A stretch of 64,000 nucleotides of DNA from Rugalucina vietnamica. Lineage: Eukaryota > Mollusca > Bivalvia > Lucinida > Lucinidae. Below, piece by piece: positions 48,711-60,660 of the stretch (position 1 is the first letter of the stretch; each line of letters starts with the position of its first letter). A program made the position numbers and the translations under genes. The notes under the pieces are model-generated. The model worked only from the letters and a program-made list of their open reading frames with translations, was not told where the DNA came from and ran no database searches. The DNA is taken from NCBI GenBank assembly GCA_964017185.1, contig OZ024880.1, forward strand, positions 41,816,329 through 41,880,328, given 5' to 3'.

Positions 48711-49300
48711 CTACATACATCACTGAACGAAAGTACAAATCATTTTGTTATTGTTTGAAAAAATATCTATAATTCTATATTTATTGTTTAGCATCTCTAG
48801 CAAATTTAATTTTGTTATGTCTGCTTTCAATCAAATATTTTTATGTCTTAATTAAAGTGCTCATTTGTAATACATACATTTCTATGTTTCTGTTAAAAAG
48901 CTCAATAAGCAATTGTTCCTGTTTTTTATTGTTTTATCCTGCAGCTCCACTTCATGGTGTTATGGGTAACTGTCCACAAGCTAAATTATCAGTGCTACAT
49001 GGCGTTATTTTCATGCTTCTAGGAAAGGGCTAATAAGATGTTCATTAACAACAACAACAACAACAACAAAAAAAAAAAAAAAAGAAAAAAAAAAAAATGC
49101 ATATCTAACCTCTTAGATACACAGATGAAATAAATCTGGATGACATTCAATATCTCCCTGTTAAAGAGGATCCGATGTTGCGTATCCGTTCACATTTTCC
49201 CACTTTCATCATTATTATTACTGACCGTTCCGATGTGGTACGTCTGTTGTGGTTCTCTGTTTTTGTTGCTTGATGTCTGCTTATGTCTCATAACCTAAGA

Positions 49301-49528
49301 GGGCGGCCCCCGTGGCCAAGCGGTTAAGAGCGCTGTTTTTTAATCGCTCAATCATCTCACCGCTGTGTCTGGTGTGGGTTCGAGCCCCGCTCTGGCCACA
49401 TGTGAGACAAGCCAAGTTCTGCTTGCGGGTGTGCCAGGTGGGTTTTCTCGGGGTTCTCCCGTTTTCGCCCCACCTACTGATTGGCCCGTCTCATATGAGC
49501 TGAAATAATCTTGAAAGGGACGTAAAAC

Positions 49529-49575
<47 letters not shown>
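49301..49575 (+). mobile_element. tRNA-derived SINE, full length
   Basis: tRNA-like head with A box TGGCCAAGCGGTTAAGAG (49313-49330) and B box GGTTCGAGCC (49377-49386). The body contains GCTTGCGGGTGTGCCAGG and GATTGGCCCGTCTCATATGA; a 40-bp A tail ends it. The Leu-tRNA-like A box is only suggestive of origin. Confidence 0.9.
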
Positions 49576-49578
<3 letters not shown>

Positions 49579-50097
49579 CTAAGAGGATTTAACTTTCCAT
49601 ATTTTGGATCGGCTCTGTCAGTAAAGGCGGTTCTGCTGTGATTATTTTTATTGTAGTAAAGAAATTGCCGGAAGGCTTAAATCGATTTCATCAGGAAAAC
49701 ATGTCCGTATAATGTATACCCCCCTTGAACCCCACTCTTATATAGCAAAACTGGGGTATGCAGGGGTAGACCTATTTTTCTTATTTTTTCTCCAAAACAT
49801 AGATTGTGGGTACTCGTTAGAACCGCCTCGGCGAGGCGGTTAGGCGGCGAGGCGGTTCTAACGTGTACCCACAATCTATGTTTTGAGCAAAAATAAGAAA
49901 AATATCAAAATTTTTCAGATGAAAATTTTAAATTTTTAAAGCCAAAAAAATCTCCGTTTATTGCATGGGCAAGTTTTCGTAACGATTCTGCAATTCCACT
50001 TCATGGCGTTATGGGTAACTGTCCACAAGCTAAATTATCAGTGCTACATGGCGTTATTTTCATGCTGCTAGGAAAGGGCTAATAAGATGTTCATTAA

Positions 50098-50139
<42 letters not shown>

Positions 50140-50296
50140 AAGAAAAATGCATATCTAACCTCTTAGATGCACATATGAAATAAATCTGGATGACATTCAA
50201 TATCTCCCTGATAAAGAGGTGCCGATGTTGCGTATCCGTTCACATTTTCCCACTTTCATTTTTATTATTACTGACCGTTCCGATGTGGTACGTCTG

Positions 50297-50483
50297 TGTC
50301 TGGTGTGGGTTCGAGCCCGCTCTGGCCACATGTGAGACAAGCCAAGTTCTGCTTGCGGGTGTGTCAGGTGGGTTTTCTCGGGGTTCTCCCCTTTTTCGCC
50401 CCACCTACTGATTGGCCCGTCTCATATGAGCTGAAATAATCTTGAAAGGGACGTAAAACTGATTTAAAAACAAAACAAAAAAA
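50297..50483 (+). mobile_element. tRNA-derived SINE, head deleted
   Basis: Same body as 49301-49575 but starting at GTGTCTGGTGTGGGTTCGAG. The A-box half is missing, deleted between two CTGT matches. So it cannot be transcribed from its own promoter. Confidence 0.85.
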
Positions 50484-50977
50484 ACGCTAAGAGGATTTAA
50501 CTTTCCATATTTTGGATCGGCTCTGTCAGTAAAGGCGGTTCTGCTGTGATTATTTTTATTGTAGTAAAGAAACTGCCGGAAGGCTTAAATCGATTTCATC
50601 AGGAAAACATGTCCGTATAATGTATACCCCCTTGAACCCCACTCTTATAGATCTATAGCAAAACTGGGGTATGCAGGGGTAGACCTATTTTTCTTATTTT
50701 TGCTCCAAAACATAGATTGTGGGTACTCGTTAGAACCGCCTCGGCGATGCGGTTCTAACGTGTACCCACTATCTATGTTTTTAGCAAAAATAAGAAAAAT
50801 ATCAACATTTTCTCCGCTGAAATTTTTCCATTTTTAAAGCTAAAATATATCTGTTTATTGTATGGGCAAGTTTTCGTTGTACTGGATCCCAAGTTTTAAA
50901 ACAAGTTAAGAGTTTAAAAAGGCCTACTGAGATCGGGAGATTGTCAACTGAACAATGACTGCAGAAGGCTTATAACC

Positions 50978-51213
50978 GGGGGTCAGTTGTTCAAAATTAG
51001 CGATGTCATTAGTTAACGATTCGTTAAAATTTCAAATGGCATATTACAAATATTTCAAATTTTTGTTGAAAAATGTGAGAATTCTTTGCAAAGGATTCTC
51101 ACATTTTATCAACAATAAATAACAGCGTATTTGCTTTTGTAGGCGATATACAGTTGACAAATTGAGGGCTTAACCACAGCGTTAAGCTAACGAAGTTTTG
51201 AACAACTGGGCCC
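50978..51213. mobile_element. Palindromic MITE, second GGGCCCAGTTGTTC copy
   Basis: Left GGGGGTCAGTTGTTCAAAAT, right CGAAGTTTTGAACAACTGGGCCC; centre GAATTCTTTGCAAAGGATTCTC. Matches 41661-41850. Confidence 0.85.
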
Positions 51214-52845
51214 AGGTTAATATCGGATATATTTTGCTTTTCTTTGCAGTAATATTCCTTTAGCACCTGTCTACTTTCTCATACGGCCAAATTGTATTAA
51301 TATATTCTTTCACCATCTGCATATTGAAACGTAGTGACTAAGTAACACGAACTGTTAAAGCTGTGATCGTATAGATTTTAATAACATTAATTTCACAAGT
51401 TCATCATATAATTTCGTGGCTTCAAAGCATTATAACATTATAACTGCCTGACACACTGAACCGAACTGAAGCCGTCTGAACTCGTCTGAAGAGCATGGTC
51501 AAAAAGGCCAGGTTATATACAGACTCTCGCCCTCTCAATACATTCCGTTTACATTCCAGTTCCAAATTCGTATATGTCAATTCGATCGATGTACCTAAAC
51601 AAATAAATGAGTGCAATGCTGTTTCATCAGATTCCGGCATGTGTGTTGTGAGAACAATGTTTTTATTATGCATTCAGGCACGTAATGATAGATAAATATG
51701 GTTAAATCAATGATGTTTACAATGAAGGAATTCAATAAGAATGTACATGCAATGTTAAAGTACAAAGCAGTCACCCTTTTTGCGAAAGTTATGCAGGTAG
51801 TATTTTGCTATGTTAAATTGGTCTGAATTTCTATAGTTGATTGATGCTTTAAACTTGAATTATAAGACAAAAGTAAAATGGCAGCAATGATCAGGAACTG
51901 TCTCACTCATACAGCCTTTACATACCCTTAACAGCACTTCAATCATAAAACTCTCACAAACTTTCAACATGCTTTCATTCATTCAGAGCATGTATACCAA
52001 CACTATGTTACAATATGGAGTGAAGGCATCAGAATATCAAGTCTGTGTATTGAATTGCCCTGAAAACCCCAAACTCAATTTTATGTATATAGTATACAGG
52101 GGTATTCATTTTACTTGTTTGATCTAAAACATAGATCGTGGAAACCCGCTAGAACCGCACCAACATGTATCCACAATCGATGTTTTGAACAGAAAATAAT
52201 ATATATATATATATATATATATATGATAAATAAATCAAAAGTTAGATGCACAACACAAATTTATTACTGGCTTACCGGTTTCATGTTAAAAACAATTTTC
52301 AAAGCCATTATATCTCCGTGTCAATGTTCATATTAAAGACGTTGTCAAGGTTATACCTTTTTTATACCGTTTATCAAAAATGACAAAAAATATTGTGTAA
52401 TGCATGGGTGTTTTTAATAATGTTTTTCAGTTAGTCAGCTATGCTATAGCATGTAATAACTACAAAAAAGTAGAAGTAAGCAATGATCAGGAACTGGTGC
52501 AATCAGAACCAAAGTCTCATCCTAAAACCCAAGTGGGATAGTTAAAAAATACAATTAGTACTGATAACAAGAGAACATATCGCGTCGTGTGAGAGAGTGA
52601 CTATGCTGCCTTCTTTAATTGCACGCCGGTGGGACGGGTGTGAGACTCTATGATGGCCCCGACATAAAGCTATTCATTTTAGTTGGTTGGAGCGGAGCTT
52701 CTTGTCTGTTGCTTGGCCCACCGCGGTTCAACTGGTGTTTTTTTCTTTTGCTCCAGGTTTCAGTTAAGTTATTCAGCGCCCAGGGATCTCTATCGTCGGG
52801 CAGCTTACTGAATCTGTTCAGTCCTCGTTTTTGATTCATCAGGGT
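51214..52845. other. Gene-free stretch with decayed family D copy
   Basis: A decayed family D element lies at about 52020-52400 with an (AT)n tract at 52200-52223, and an inverted R1 fragment at about 52470-52570. No exon recognised. Confidence 0.5.
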
Positions 52846-53716
52846 GATTATCATGATTTATTCGTTTGTACTTGATGATTCATTGACTAGTTAAGAGATT
52901 CACCACGAGGACCGAACATCTAACTAAATGTTGTGAACCAATGCGGAAGATGAGGGTAAGGTTAGGCGCCTGTAAAACCCGGTTTAGGCCCCCAGTAATT
53001 TTATATTACTGATCGTTCCAAAGCGATACTTCTGTTGTGTTTCTAATTGTTTTGTGTTTTGGAGTCGATTTTTGTGCTATTTGAGCCTCATCAAAGATTT
53101 AGATATCAGCTGCTTTACGTTCCCAGATTGCAATTTGTTCTCCAAAATATAACCGCCTATAACTTCTAAAGGTTTTTATGTATGGGCCCTTATCTGGGTC
53201 GGCTTATACGTTCTACGCGGTTCACCAGTAATCAGACGGTGCGACAATCAGCTTTGCCTGGCCCTGAGGTTATAAATACTTTTTCATGCTCAACTCAGCT
53301 GGGCATAAATTCAAACTGCTCATAAATGACAAAATAGCCCAAATAAATTGAAATTTCAGGTTTAGATCACTAAAGCCTGTACTTTATCTTGCTGATAAGT
53401 GTTAAAATGCCAACAATTGTCCGCAGGATAAATTTTAGTCTCAGATGAGCTGAGCAAGAAAAAAGTTTTATCACCCCAAGACCTGGAGGCACAAGCAGTC
53501 CACAGTTTCTTCACTGCCTAACTGAATGGGTTGTGACTAGATGCTCAAATAATCTTCTAGAAATATGTACAACTGGCATAAAGCGGTTTCTTATTGGCTA
53601 GTTCATTCATTTCTTTAGCTGGTATTTTGAGATTCAGTAAACAACAGTTTTTCAAATATGTTTATTTAAGCGTCACGGTTTAGTAAAAAATCTTATGATA
53701 TTGACACTTATTTTAA

Positions 53717-53937
53717 CTCATTTAAGCCTGGCGCCCCTTTTATGGGATATAGGCAAACAGCATAGCCCCAGATGTGACGCCGCAGAACGCGGCGTCCCAT
53801 CTGGGGCTATTCTGTTTGCTTGGAGGAATTTCATCGAAAAATGAGATAAAAATTAAAAATCACTCCTAACACCCCTTAACATGAAAGTGGACTCTCCCTA
53901 ATGATATTGAGGGCAGAATCCATTCGTCAAATATGGG
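53717..53937. mobile_element. Family B element before orphan esterase exon
   Basis: TTAA at 53713-53716; the right flank is TTCA, one change from TTAA. Full palindromic core ATAGCCCCAGATGTGACGCC. Ends 26 bp before the exon at 53964. Confidence 0.8.
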
Positions 53938-53963
53938 TTCAAAATATTTAAACTTTGTTTCAG

Positions 53964-54140
53964 AAACCCGAACACGCGAACCCTATGAAGATGTTCTGGT
54001 CAGAGTTAACTCCATATAACCAATATTACCTCGATATAACGAGGAGTAACCGAAACGCCAAAACACGCGAGTTTTGGAACAACGTCTTATTACCGCGACT
54101 TTATGGGAAGGATAATGTTTTGCGACTAACATTTAACTGA
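53964..54140 (+). CDS. Esterase-type terminal exon, orphan
   Basis: After acceptor AAACTTTGTTTCAG the frame reads 58 codons to TGA. FWSELTPYNQYYLDI followed by TREFWNNVLLPRLYG matches the end of carboxylesterase/cholinesterase family proteins (W-x-x-Y-T, Q-x-Y-L-x-I, F-W-x-x-x-L-P-x-L). It differs from the end of the 1173-5270 gene, so it is not a copy of that exon. No other esterase exon (HGG, GxSxG or HGxE motifs) was found between 45 and 54 kb. It may be the last exon of a gene with remote upstream exons or a relic. Confidence is moderate because it is a single exon. Confidence 0.6.
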   Translation, partial: KPEHANPMKMFWSELTPYNQYYLDITRSNRNAKTREFWNNVLLPRLYGKDNVLRLTFN

Positions 54141-54684
54141 CCGGCGTTTCTAGTACAATGCTATTTCATTATTAGGCAGGTGAACAATAGTAGTAGCATA
54201 TATGCAACGAAGTTTAAAACATTTACGAAGATCAAGAGAAACATGCATTATCTTGGTGTCCTTTCATTTCCATTTTTTTTCTCGTCGAAAGAGCAAAACA
54301 ACCAAAAGGTTTTGTCAATTTTCGTCGAAGCCAAGACCACTAATATTTACTTCTTTCTGAGACTTCTTTAATAAACATATCCGTCAAGGTTGCTGCTAAA
54401 CATTGGTTGGTTGGTTACTTTTTGGTTTAACGTCCCGCCAACAGAAGAGGTCATTTGGAGATGGAACCTCGGTTTAAAGTCTCATCCGACAGACTGGATA
54501 AGCACGGGATCTAACCTTCGACCTCGCTGCTAAACAGCTAAGCCCCAGGGAGGTCTTGCCAAACACAAGTACCATCAAGTTAAAAAATAACAAGAATGTG
54601 CATTAGGCGCTAGGGCGATTTTTCACATTTTGCCCATAACAAAAGCGCGGAATGTAATACACGTGAAATCCACACAAAGATTCA

Positions 54685-55170
54685 AAGATTCAAAGATTCA
54701 AAGTTTAATCTGCATTCAATCCAAAACATACAGGATTATGACAGAAACATATAGCATACATACAAGATGAAAAATGACAACTACATGTACACTACATGAA
54801 TGAACGAATTTGAAGGCCAATTAGGAATATTAGGAATAGGGATACAGCTATTCAGTGGGTCTCTTTGCATGCTATGCAGAAAATTTTGTAAACTTTTCTC
54901 TGCCCTTATTTGGTTGAGTGTATGCCTGTTCAGAGGTGTCCACAGATTGTTTTCAGTTTGTTTTTGATTTAGAAGAAAATCGTGAAAATGTTAGTGACCC
55001 GTTATAGGCTGTGATAATAGACGGTATATGATCGTATATGTCTAAGTCATAATAAATTTTGTCCTGTTCTGGCTATAACATTTTGCTAGTATATAGAAAA
55101 GAGAGAAGTTTAGTAATGAACAAATTAACTGTTGATTTTTTTTATATTTCCCTTTAAGGAGGTACCCGGT
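54685..55170. repeat. Possible retrotransposon 3' end with short tandem tail
   Basis: GATTCAAA-type units repeat about four times at 54677-54703, a tail type seen in some CR1/L2-like LINEs. It is followed by about 450 bp of sequence without an intact frame. Assignment is tentative. Confidence 0.3.
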
Positions 55171-55323
55171 GTCCTAAGGACATCATATATATATTGGTCA
55201 ATTTGACATCCTGACGAAATAATGATGTAATAGTGACGTAATAGTGAAGTTGTTGCGTCACGTGTCTACCGGGTTGCAGCCATCTGCGACGTTTTTCATA
55301 TACACAGTACTGCGATCCGAAGA

Positions 55324-56139
55324 TCAATACTGCGTTTCCTCGTGTATCAATATATCATGGTAGCTATCCGCAGCATTGTTTACTTGCCCAGTCATCTCTG
55401 CGGGCGTTATATACTGTGTACCGGGTGTGTCGGAACCTACAAAGAAAACCACAAATTTGTAATCTTTTAACTGAAACACCGCATGAGAAAACCAACAATC
55501 TGCATATGCAAAATTTGCAGTTGTTTTAACTGAAACACCGCATGAGAAAAACCAACAATCTGCACATGCAAAAACAAAGGCGCAGACCAGCTTCGCGGCA
55601 ACCGAGAGATTAGCGCCTTTGTTTTCGCTACAGGGATAGTGCAATCTCTCTTCTTCCTTCATCCGAAATTTAAAGCTTCTAGCTATCATCTGTGACTGTA
55701 CAGGCAGGTTTGTGTCAAACCTGGTCAGATTCCAAATTGTTGGTTTTCTCAAGCACACGCTCATTACTAACTTTACATTCAGTTTCAATGAAGCATTACA
55801 GCTGTATTATTAATATTTTTCTCTTTGTGTGCGTATTAGTATTCTATTTGCGCATGAACGTTTCAAGACACGTGTATTTTATCTTGCTTTCGCAGTCGCC
55901 ATAGTACACAAAAATGTATATCAAACATTTTAAGCTGAATATGGTCTTTATTGCTTTAATATCATAGACCTATGTTTTATATGCATTGTCTGTTAAACAA
56001 AATACAAACACTGATACCAGATTTGTTCGTTATCTTCAATCTTATGATGACACGAACTAGAAGTGCAATGGCAAGTATAATTCCAATGATTCCACCGGCA
56101 AAAGCAAGAACTTGCTGCCAGTCCATAAAGCTCTGCTCA
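55324..56139 (-). CDS. C-terminal exons of a single-pass membrane protein
   Basis: Two minus-strand exons. 56139-56018 (acceptor TTTTTCAG, donor G|GTATCA) encodes MDWQQVLAFAGG followed by the hydrophobic helix IIGIILAIALLV and basic VRVIIRLK, a type I stop-transfer arrangement. 55436-55324 (acceptor TTCTTTGTAG) joins in phase 1 and encodes a 36-residue tail ending at TGA. The tail has three Tyr: QYITPAEM, SYHDIL (YxxPhi-type sorting or phosphotyrosine context) and a C-terminal QY. The intron between holds family A copy 7. The ectodomain exons should be at higher coordinates; I do not see them before 64000. Family unknown; a scavenger or recognition receptor is possible but unproven. Confidence 0.6.
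55470..55762. mobile_element. Family A MITE, copy 7, with duplicated end
   Basis: The left end segment TTTTAACTGAAACACCGCAT...AACAATCTGCATATGCA occurs twice in tandem before the core. The right end is TTGTTGGTTTTCTCAAGC. Confidence 0.8.
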
Positions 56140-56282
56140 CTGAAAAATCAAAAGAATGAAAAAGGAATGTTAAACAAATAGAAGAAATCATAGAGCAGTT
56201 ACGATATACTTCTTAATTGAAAGTGAAACGTTTCAATCTACGGCACAATGAGAAAACAGTCTTCTTGTCTATGAAGTGTTAA

Positions 56283-57260
56283 AGTCCAAGTCCCACTGCG
56301 CTTTTAATCGCTTTAGATCGCAATACGATTGTCTTAATATCAATCTGGGGGCCTTTTTTAAATTCGATATGCAAATTAAGAAAGCAGAAACACGGTGGAA
56401 TACATTTTACAAATTTTGCATACGGATAAAAATAAAACTGAGATCTTTTAAGAGCAGTGAGCATATTTTCGAGAAAGGTGATGGGCCATACCGCAAGCCT
56501 CGTCAGTGACCCTTTAGATTTGGCAACATGGAGCCAAAAAGATTTGCAGTAATTTTTCAACTTTCAGCAGGATAGTCGGTACAAAGACTAGTATAATCAA
56601 AATGGGGCCAACTATATTGATCGTTGGTTAGAATATGAATCTAAACCGATAATAATTTTCTGATTTCTCAAAATATCCCCTCTGATCTCAAAGGACCAAA
56701 AGGAAAATATTATTTACGGGGAAACTTTCTAGGACCGCCACACGGCACAACACCAGCCTTAAGTGGCGGTCCGACTAAATCATAAGCAATCGTACGATTG
56801 TCTTATCATAAGTTTATTGATAAGACTGTGTAAGCAAAATTTATAAAATGTTTTCCAAAGGGATTCTGCCTTCTTAATTTGCATATCGGGGTCACAGAAA
56901 TGACCACCAAATTAATATTAAGACAATCGTATGACAATCTTAAGCGATCTTAAGCGCAGTGAGACTGGGACATTATCAATAAATTAACGATTAGACAATC
57001 GTACGATTGCTTACGATTCAGTGGGACCGACACTATAGTTCTTTAAGTCCCAGTCCCACTGCGGTTAAGATAGCTTAAGTTCGCTCTACGATTGTCTTAA
57101 TATTAATTTGGGGTCATTTCTTTGACCCCGATATGCAAATTAAAAAAAACAAACAAACAGAAACACGGTGGAAACCATTTTACAAATTTTGCATACGCAG
57201 TCTCATCAATAAAGTATTATTCGACAATCGTACGATCGCTTACGATTCAATGGGCCCGGC
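56283..57260. repeat. Palindromic elements with AGTCCCACTGCG ends, plus family C
   Basis: AGTCCCACTGCG...GATTGTCTTAATAT motifs occur at 56287-56345, inverted at 56880-56975, and again at 57050-57260 with TACGATTCAGTGGGACC-type ends. A family C copy (56425-56757) sits between the first two. Several nested or tandem miniature elements; exact limits are unclear. Confidence 0.6.
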
Positions 57261-57636
57261 ACTTTACAAAACTGTTCAATGTTCAAACTTGACGTCATAA
57301 AAACAATGGCTCTCACAAATGCGATTGAACGTTGTAAACGCCATGACGCCATCGATGCCGTTCCGCTGTGTGAACACACACTGTGTGTAAATTCTCTATT
57401 TGCTTGAAATTTTTATTTATTTATTTATACAATATTTTATGAGGGTAACGCTCTTAGCTACATTTGCCATTCTACCTCGCGGCTCTCCTTAAAACACATA
57501 TAACATATATAACACTAAAATACATGATATTTTACATGCAAATAGAGCAATAAAATGTATTTTATTGTAATTAAGCAGTCTAAGATACAAATCCTGACCA
57601 GCAAAATTGTATAGGAGAGCAAAAAAGAAGAAGAAG

Positions 57637-57639
57637 AAG

Positions 57640-57679
<40 letters not shown>
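57637..57679. repeat. A tract
   Basis: About 40 A after GAAGAAGAAGA. The minus-strand poly-Phe frame here is an artefact. Confidence 0.9.
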
Positions 57680-57681
<2 letters not shown>

Positions 57682-59164
57682 ACAAAATTTAGAGCGTATA
57701 AAAGGTCTAAAATAATACTCAGATCGTTCAAATTGTTTAGATTATAACATTAGATCTATATATAATATTTTCATTATGTCATGAAATCAGATAAAATCGC
57801 ATTGGTAATCATAATTGGTCCTAAGAATTGCTAATGTCAGCAAATAAATTATAAAGTAAATTTAAAAATTGCAATGCTGCACTGCAAAGCATACACTCCA
57901 TACAATGAAGGACCAAAGGAAAGAACCTGCGAGCTATCTCGAGAGCTAGCTCACCGCGGAACTGGAACCGGAGATTCACGTAGAGCTGCTCCACGACCCA
58001 CCTCCCATCTTTCTCGGAACTCAACAAGGAATGCCAGGAACAGATGCGGGCCCAATAATGCACGGAGTGGATACATTGCAGATTTATCACTTTAATCGAC
58101 CCGTTTATTCCATTCACAAGATCTTTCTTTTCATTCTCATTGGTCTTTAAAATATGTTTTTGCCGACTGTTTGAATTTTCTCAGAGTTGATGCAGTAGTG
58201 ATTTCCTTTGGCATTGAATTCCATAGTCTTGGTGCAGTTGCAGAAAATGATCTATCAAAGAGGGAAGTTTTAGATCTAGGCACTGCCAAGGAGCCGTTTG
58301 TCGCTGACCGCAAATTTCTCGAGTGGGTTTCAGACACAGGCTTCAACAAGTTTGAAATGTATTCCGGTGTTAGATTATTCAACGCCCTGTAAGTAAAAAC
58401 TGCTTTACTGTAGTTGTAACGTTACGTGATAGTTGTCCACCCTAGTTCATTAAACTGGGACTAACGATGGAGTGTCAAAGTCAGCTTTCAGGATAATACG
58501 AGCTGCACGTTTTTGTAATTTAGATAACCTCTCAATATTTTGTTTAGATGTTGACCCCCATGTACTTGAACCATAATCAATCAGTGGTAATATAACCTTG
58601 ATAAAATAGCTTTTGGACTTTCACGGGGACATAAGTTGATAGTCGTTTTAAGAGAGATATTTTTGTTGAAATTGTTGAACAAAGATAATCTACGTATATG
58701 AGCACTCCATGATAATGTTTCATCAATGAAGACACCTAAGAGTTTTTGCTTATTCACTTGCTTAATCGTATTACCATCGATATTGATATTCAAATTTGAT
58801 GTATCGGTCTGGGTCACATGTTTTGTTCCGAGAGCCATGCACGAGGTTTTGTCATAACGTATTTTCATTTTATGATTTTTTGCCCATATCTTAGAATTTT
58901 CGCCATCAGTTTGCAATTTAGGTTCAACATCAGATTTCGATTTTCCCGCTTTAAGTATGAAAAGTGGCATCATCTGCAAATAGGTCAATGTCACAAAATT
59001 CCAGATGTAACGGAAGATCATTAATAAAGATTAAGAACAAAGTAGGACCCAAAATGGACCCTTGAGTCACGCCTGATTTTATATGCGCTGGTTCAGATAA
59101 TCCCTGACCACTGTCGATCTTGTAAGTATGACGATAGTAAATTTAGGTCAGTAACTCTGCATTT

Positions 59165-59398
59165 GAGCCGCCTCATGAGAAAACCAACAATCTACATATG
59201 CGAAAACAAAGACGCAGATCAGCTTCGCGATAACCGCGACGCTGATCAGCGCCTTTGTTTTCGCTACTGGGAGAGTACATTCCCTCTTCTTCTTAAATCT
59301 GAAATTTCAAGCTTCTAGCCATCTTCTGTGCTTGTACAGCCCAGTTTGTGTCAGACCTGTTCGGAAACCACATTGTTGGTTTTCCCACGAGGCGGCTC
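59165..59398. mobile_element. Family A MITE, copy 8 (inside the LINE)
   Basis: GAGCCGCCTCATGAGAAAACC to TTTTCCCACGAGGCGGCTC with ATTT on both flanks (59161-59164, 59399-59402). It splits the reverse transcriptase between DKLSLYK and the following CRVTDLNLLSSYL. Confidence 0.95.
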
Positions 59399-60660
59399 AT
59401 TTGTATAAAGAAAGTTTATCAAGAAGAAAAATGGAGTGGTCAACTAGATCAAATGCCTTGCGGAAATCAAGGAATACTGACCCTACCAAATCACCATTGT
59501 CGATACATGCCATCCATTGATCTATCAGCTTTACCAAGGCTGTTTGACAACTATGCTTTTGTCTGAAGCCTGACTGATTTACATGTATTACTTTGTATTT
59601 GTTCAAAAAAAGAAACCAAATGTTTATTTATATGCTTTTCGAATATTTTGGATACGGTTGGAAGAATTGATATCGGCCTATAGTTGCCTGGGTCAGACCT
59701 TGATCCACCTTTGTGAATTGGGAACAGTTTAGCCATTTTTAACTGATCTGGAAATTTGGCTGTCCCAATACTTTTATTGATCATGGCTGCTATTGATGGA
59801 GACAGGTCAGTGTTTGCAAGTTTTAAAATTCTTGGCCCTATACCGTCGAGACCGGTAGCTTTTTAAATTAGCTGAATTCAGGCCTTTTATGAACTCACTT
59901 ACTTGATTAGCTGTAATCTTAGGTATTCGAAAATACGTCGCATGTGGAATTTTAGAATTTATATACGTTTGTAATTTTGAAAGGTCTGGTGCACTAGTAG
60001 TAATGTCATTTGAAATAAAGTATTCACTAATGGAGGCAAAATAATTATTCAACTTAAAGGCAATATCTTTTGAAATTGTATAACATTGGCCATTAATTTC
60101 TAGCTCACTGGGCAAAGCATTATCGTTAGCATTTGCTCCTGTACTTGTTTTACGCAGGTGCGACCATATTGTTTTGGTGTCTGTAAGGTTTGTCACAGCA
60201 TTTGAGAAATGATGTCTTTTTGCCTGCCTAATTAATGATTTAGTTTTGTTCCGATATATTTCTTATAATCCGACCAATTACCTTGTCGTTTGCTTATATC
60301 CCTCAGCTTACGCGTTGTGAGAATTTCTTGGTTTGACCAATGAGGTAAGCGTTTATACTTTACTTTCCTTGATTTTATCGGAGCATGGCGATCTAACTTA
60401 TTCTGTATAATTCCGAGCCAAAGGGAACAGTCATCATTTATATTCGAAACAGCCGGAAGATCATTAAACGGCTCCAAGGCAGATGCCAGATCGTGTTGAA
60501 ATTGTGTTTCGTTAAAAGTTTTTAAACATCTATAAGTAGTTGTTATATGTTCATTTTCGAAATTTTGCTATTAATTTTTCTCGAGAAACAAACAGGGAAA
60601 TGGTCACTTATCGAATAAGATGGTACGAAACATTCAGAGATACTTTCGGGATTCGACGTA

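Larger units (their letters stand above)
48946..50880. repeat. Tandem segmental duplication, two units of about 1 kb
   Basis: Unit 1 is about 48946-49985 and unit 2 about 49986-50880. Both hold, in order, a 150-bp leader (CCACTTCATGG...AAGGGCTAATAAGATG), an A tract, GCATATCTAACCTCTTAG, a tRNA SINE, AACTTTCCATATTTTGG and a family D element. Unit 2 lacks the SINE head. Confidence 0.9.

Noticed and set aside
49301..49400. Functional tRNA gene
   Set aside because: The A and B boxes are present but the arms do not fold into a clean cloverleaf, and a SINE body with A tail follows; other copies exist.
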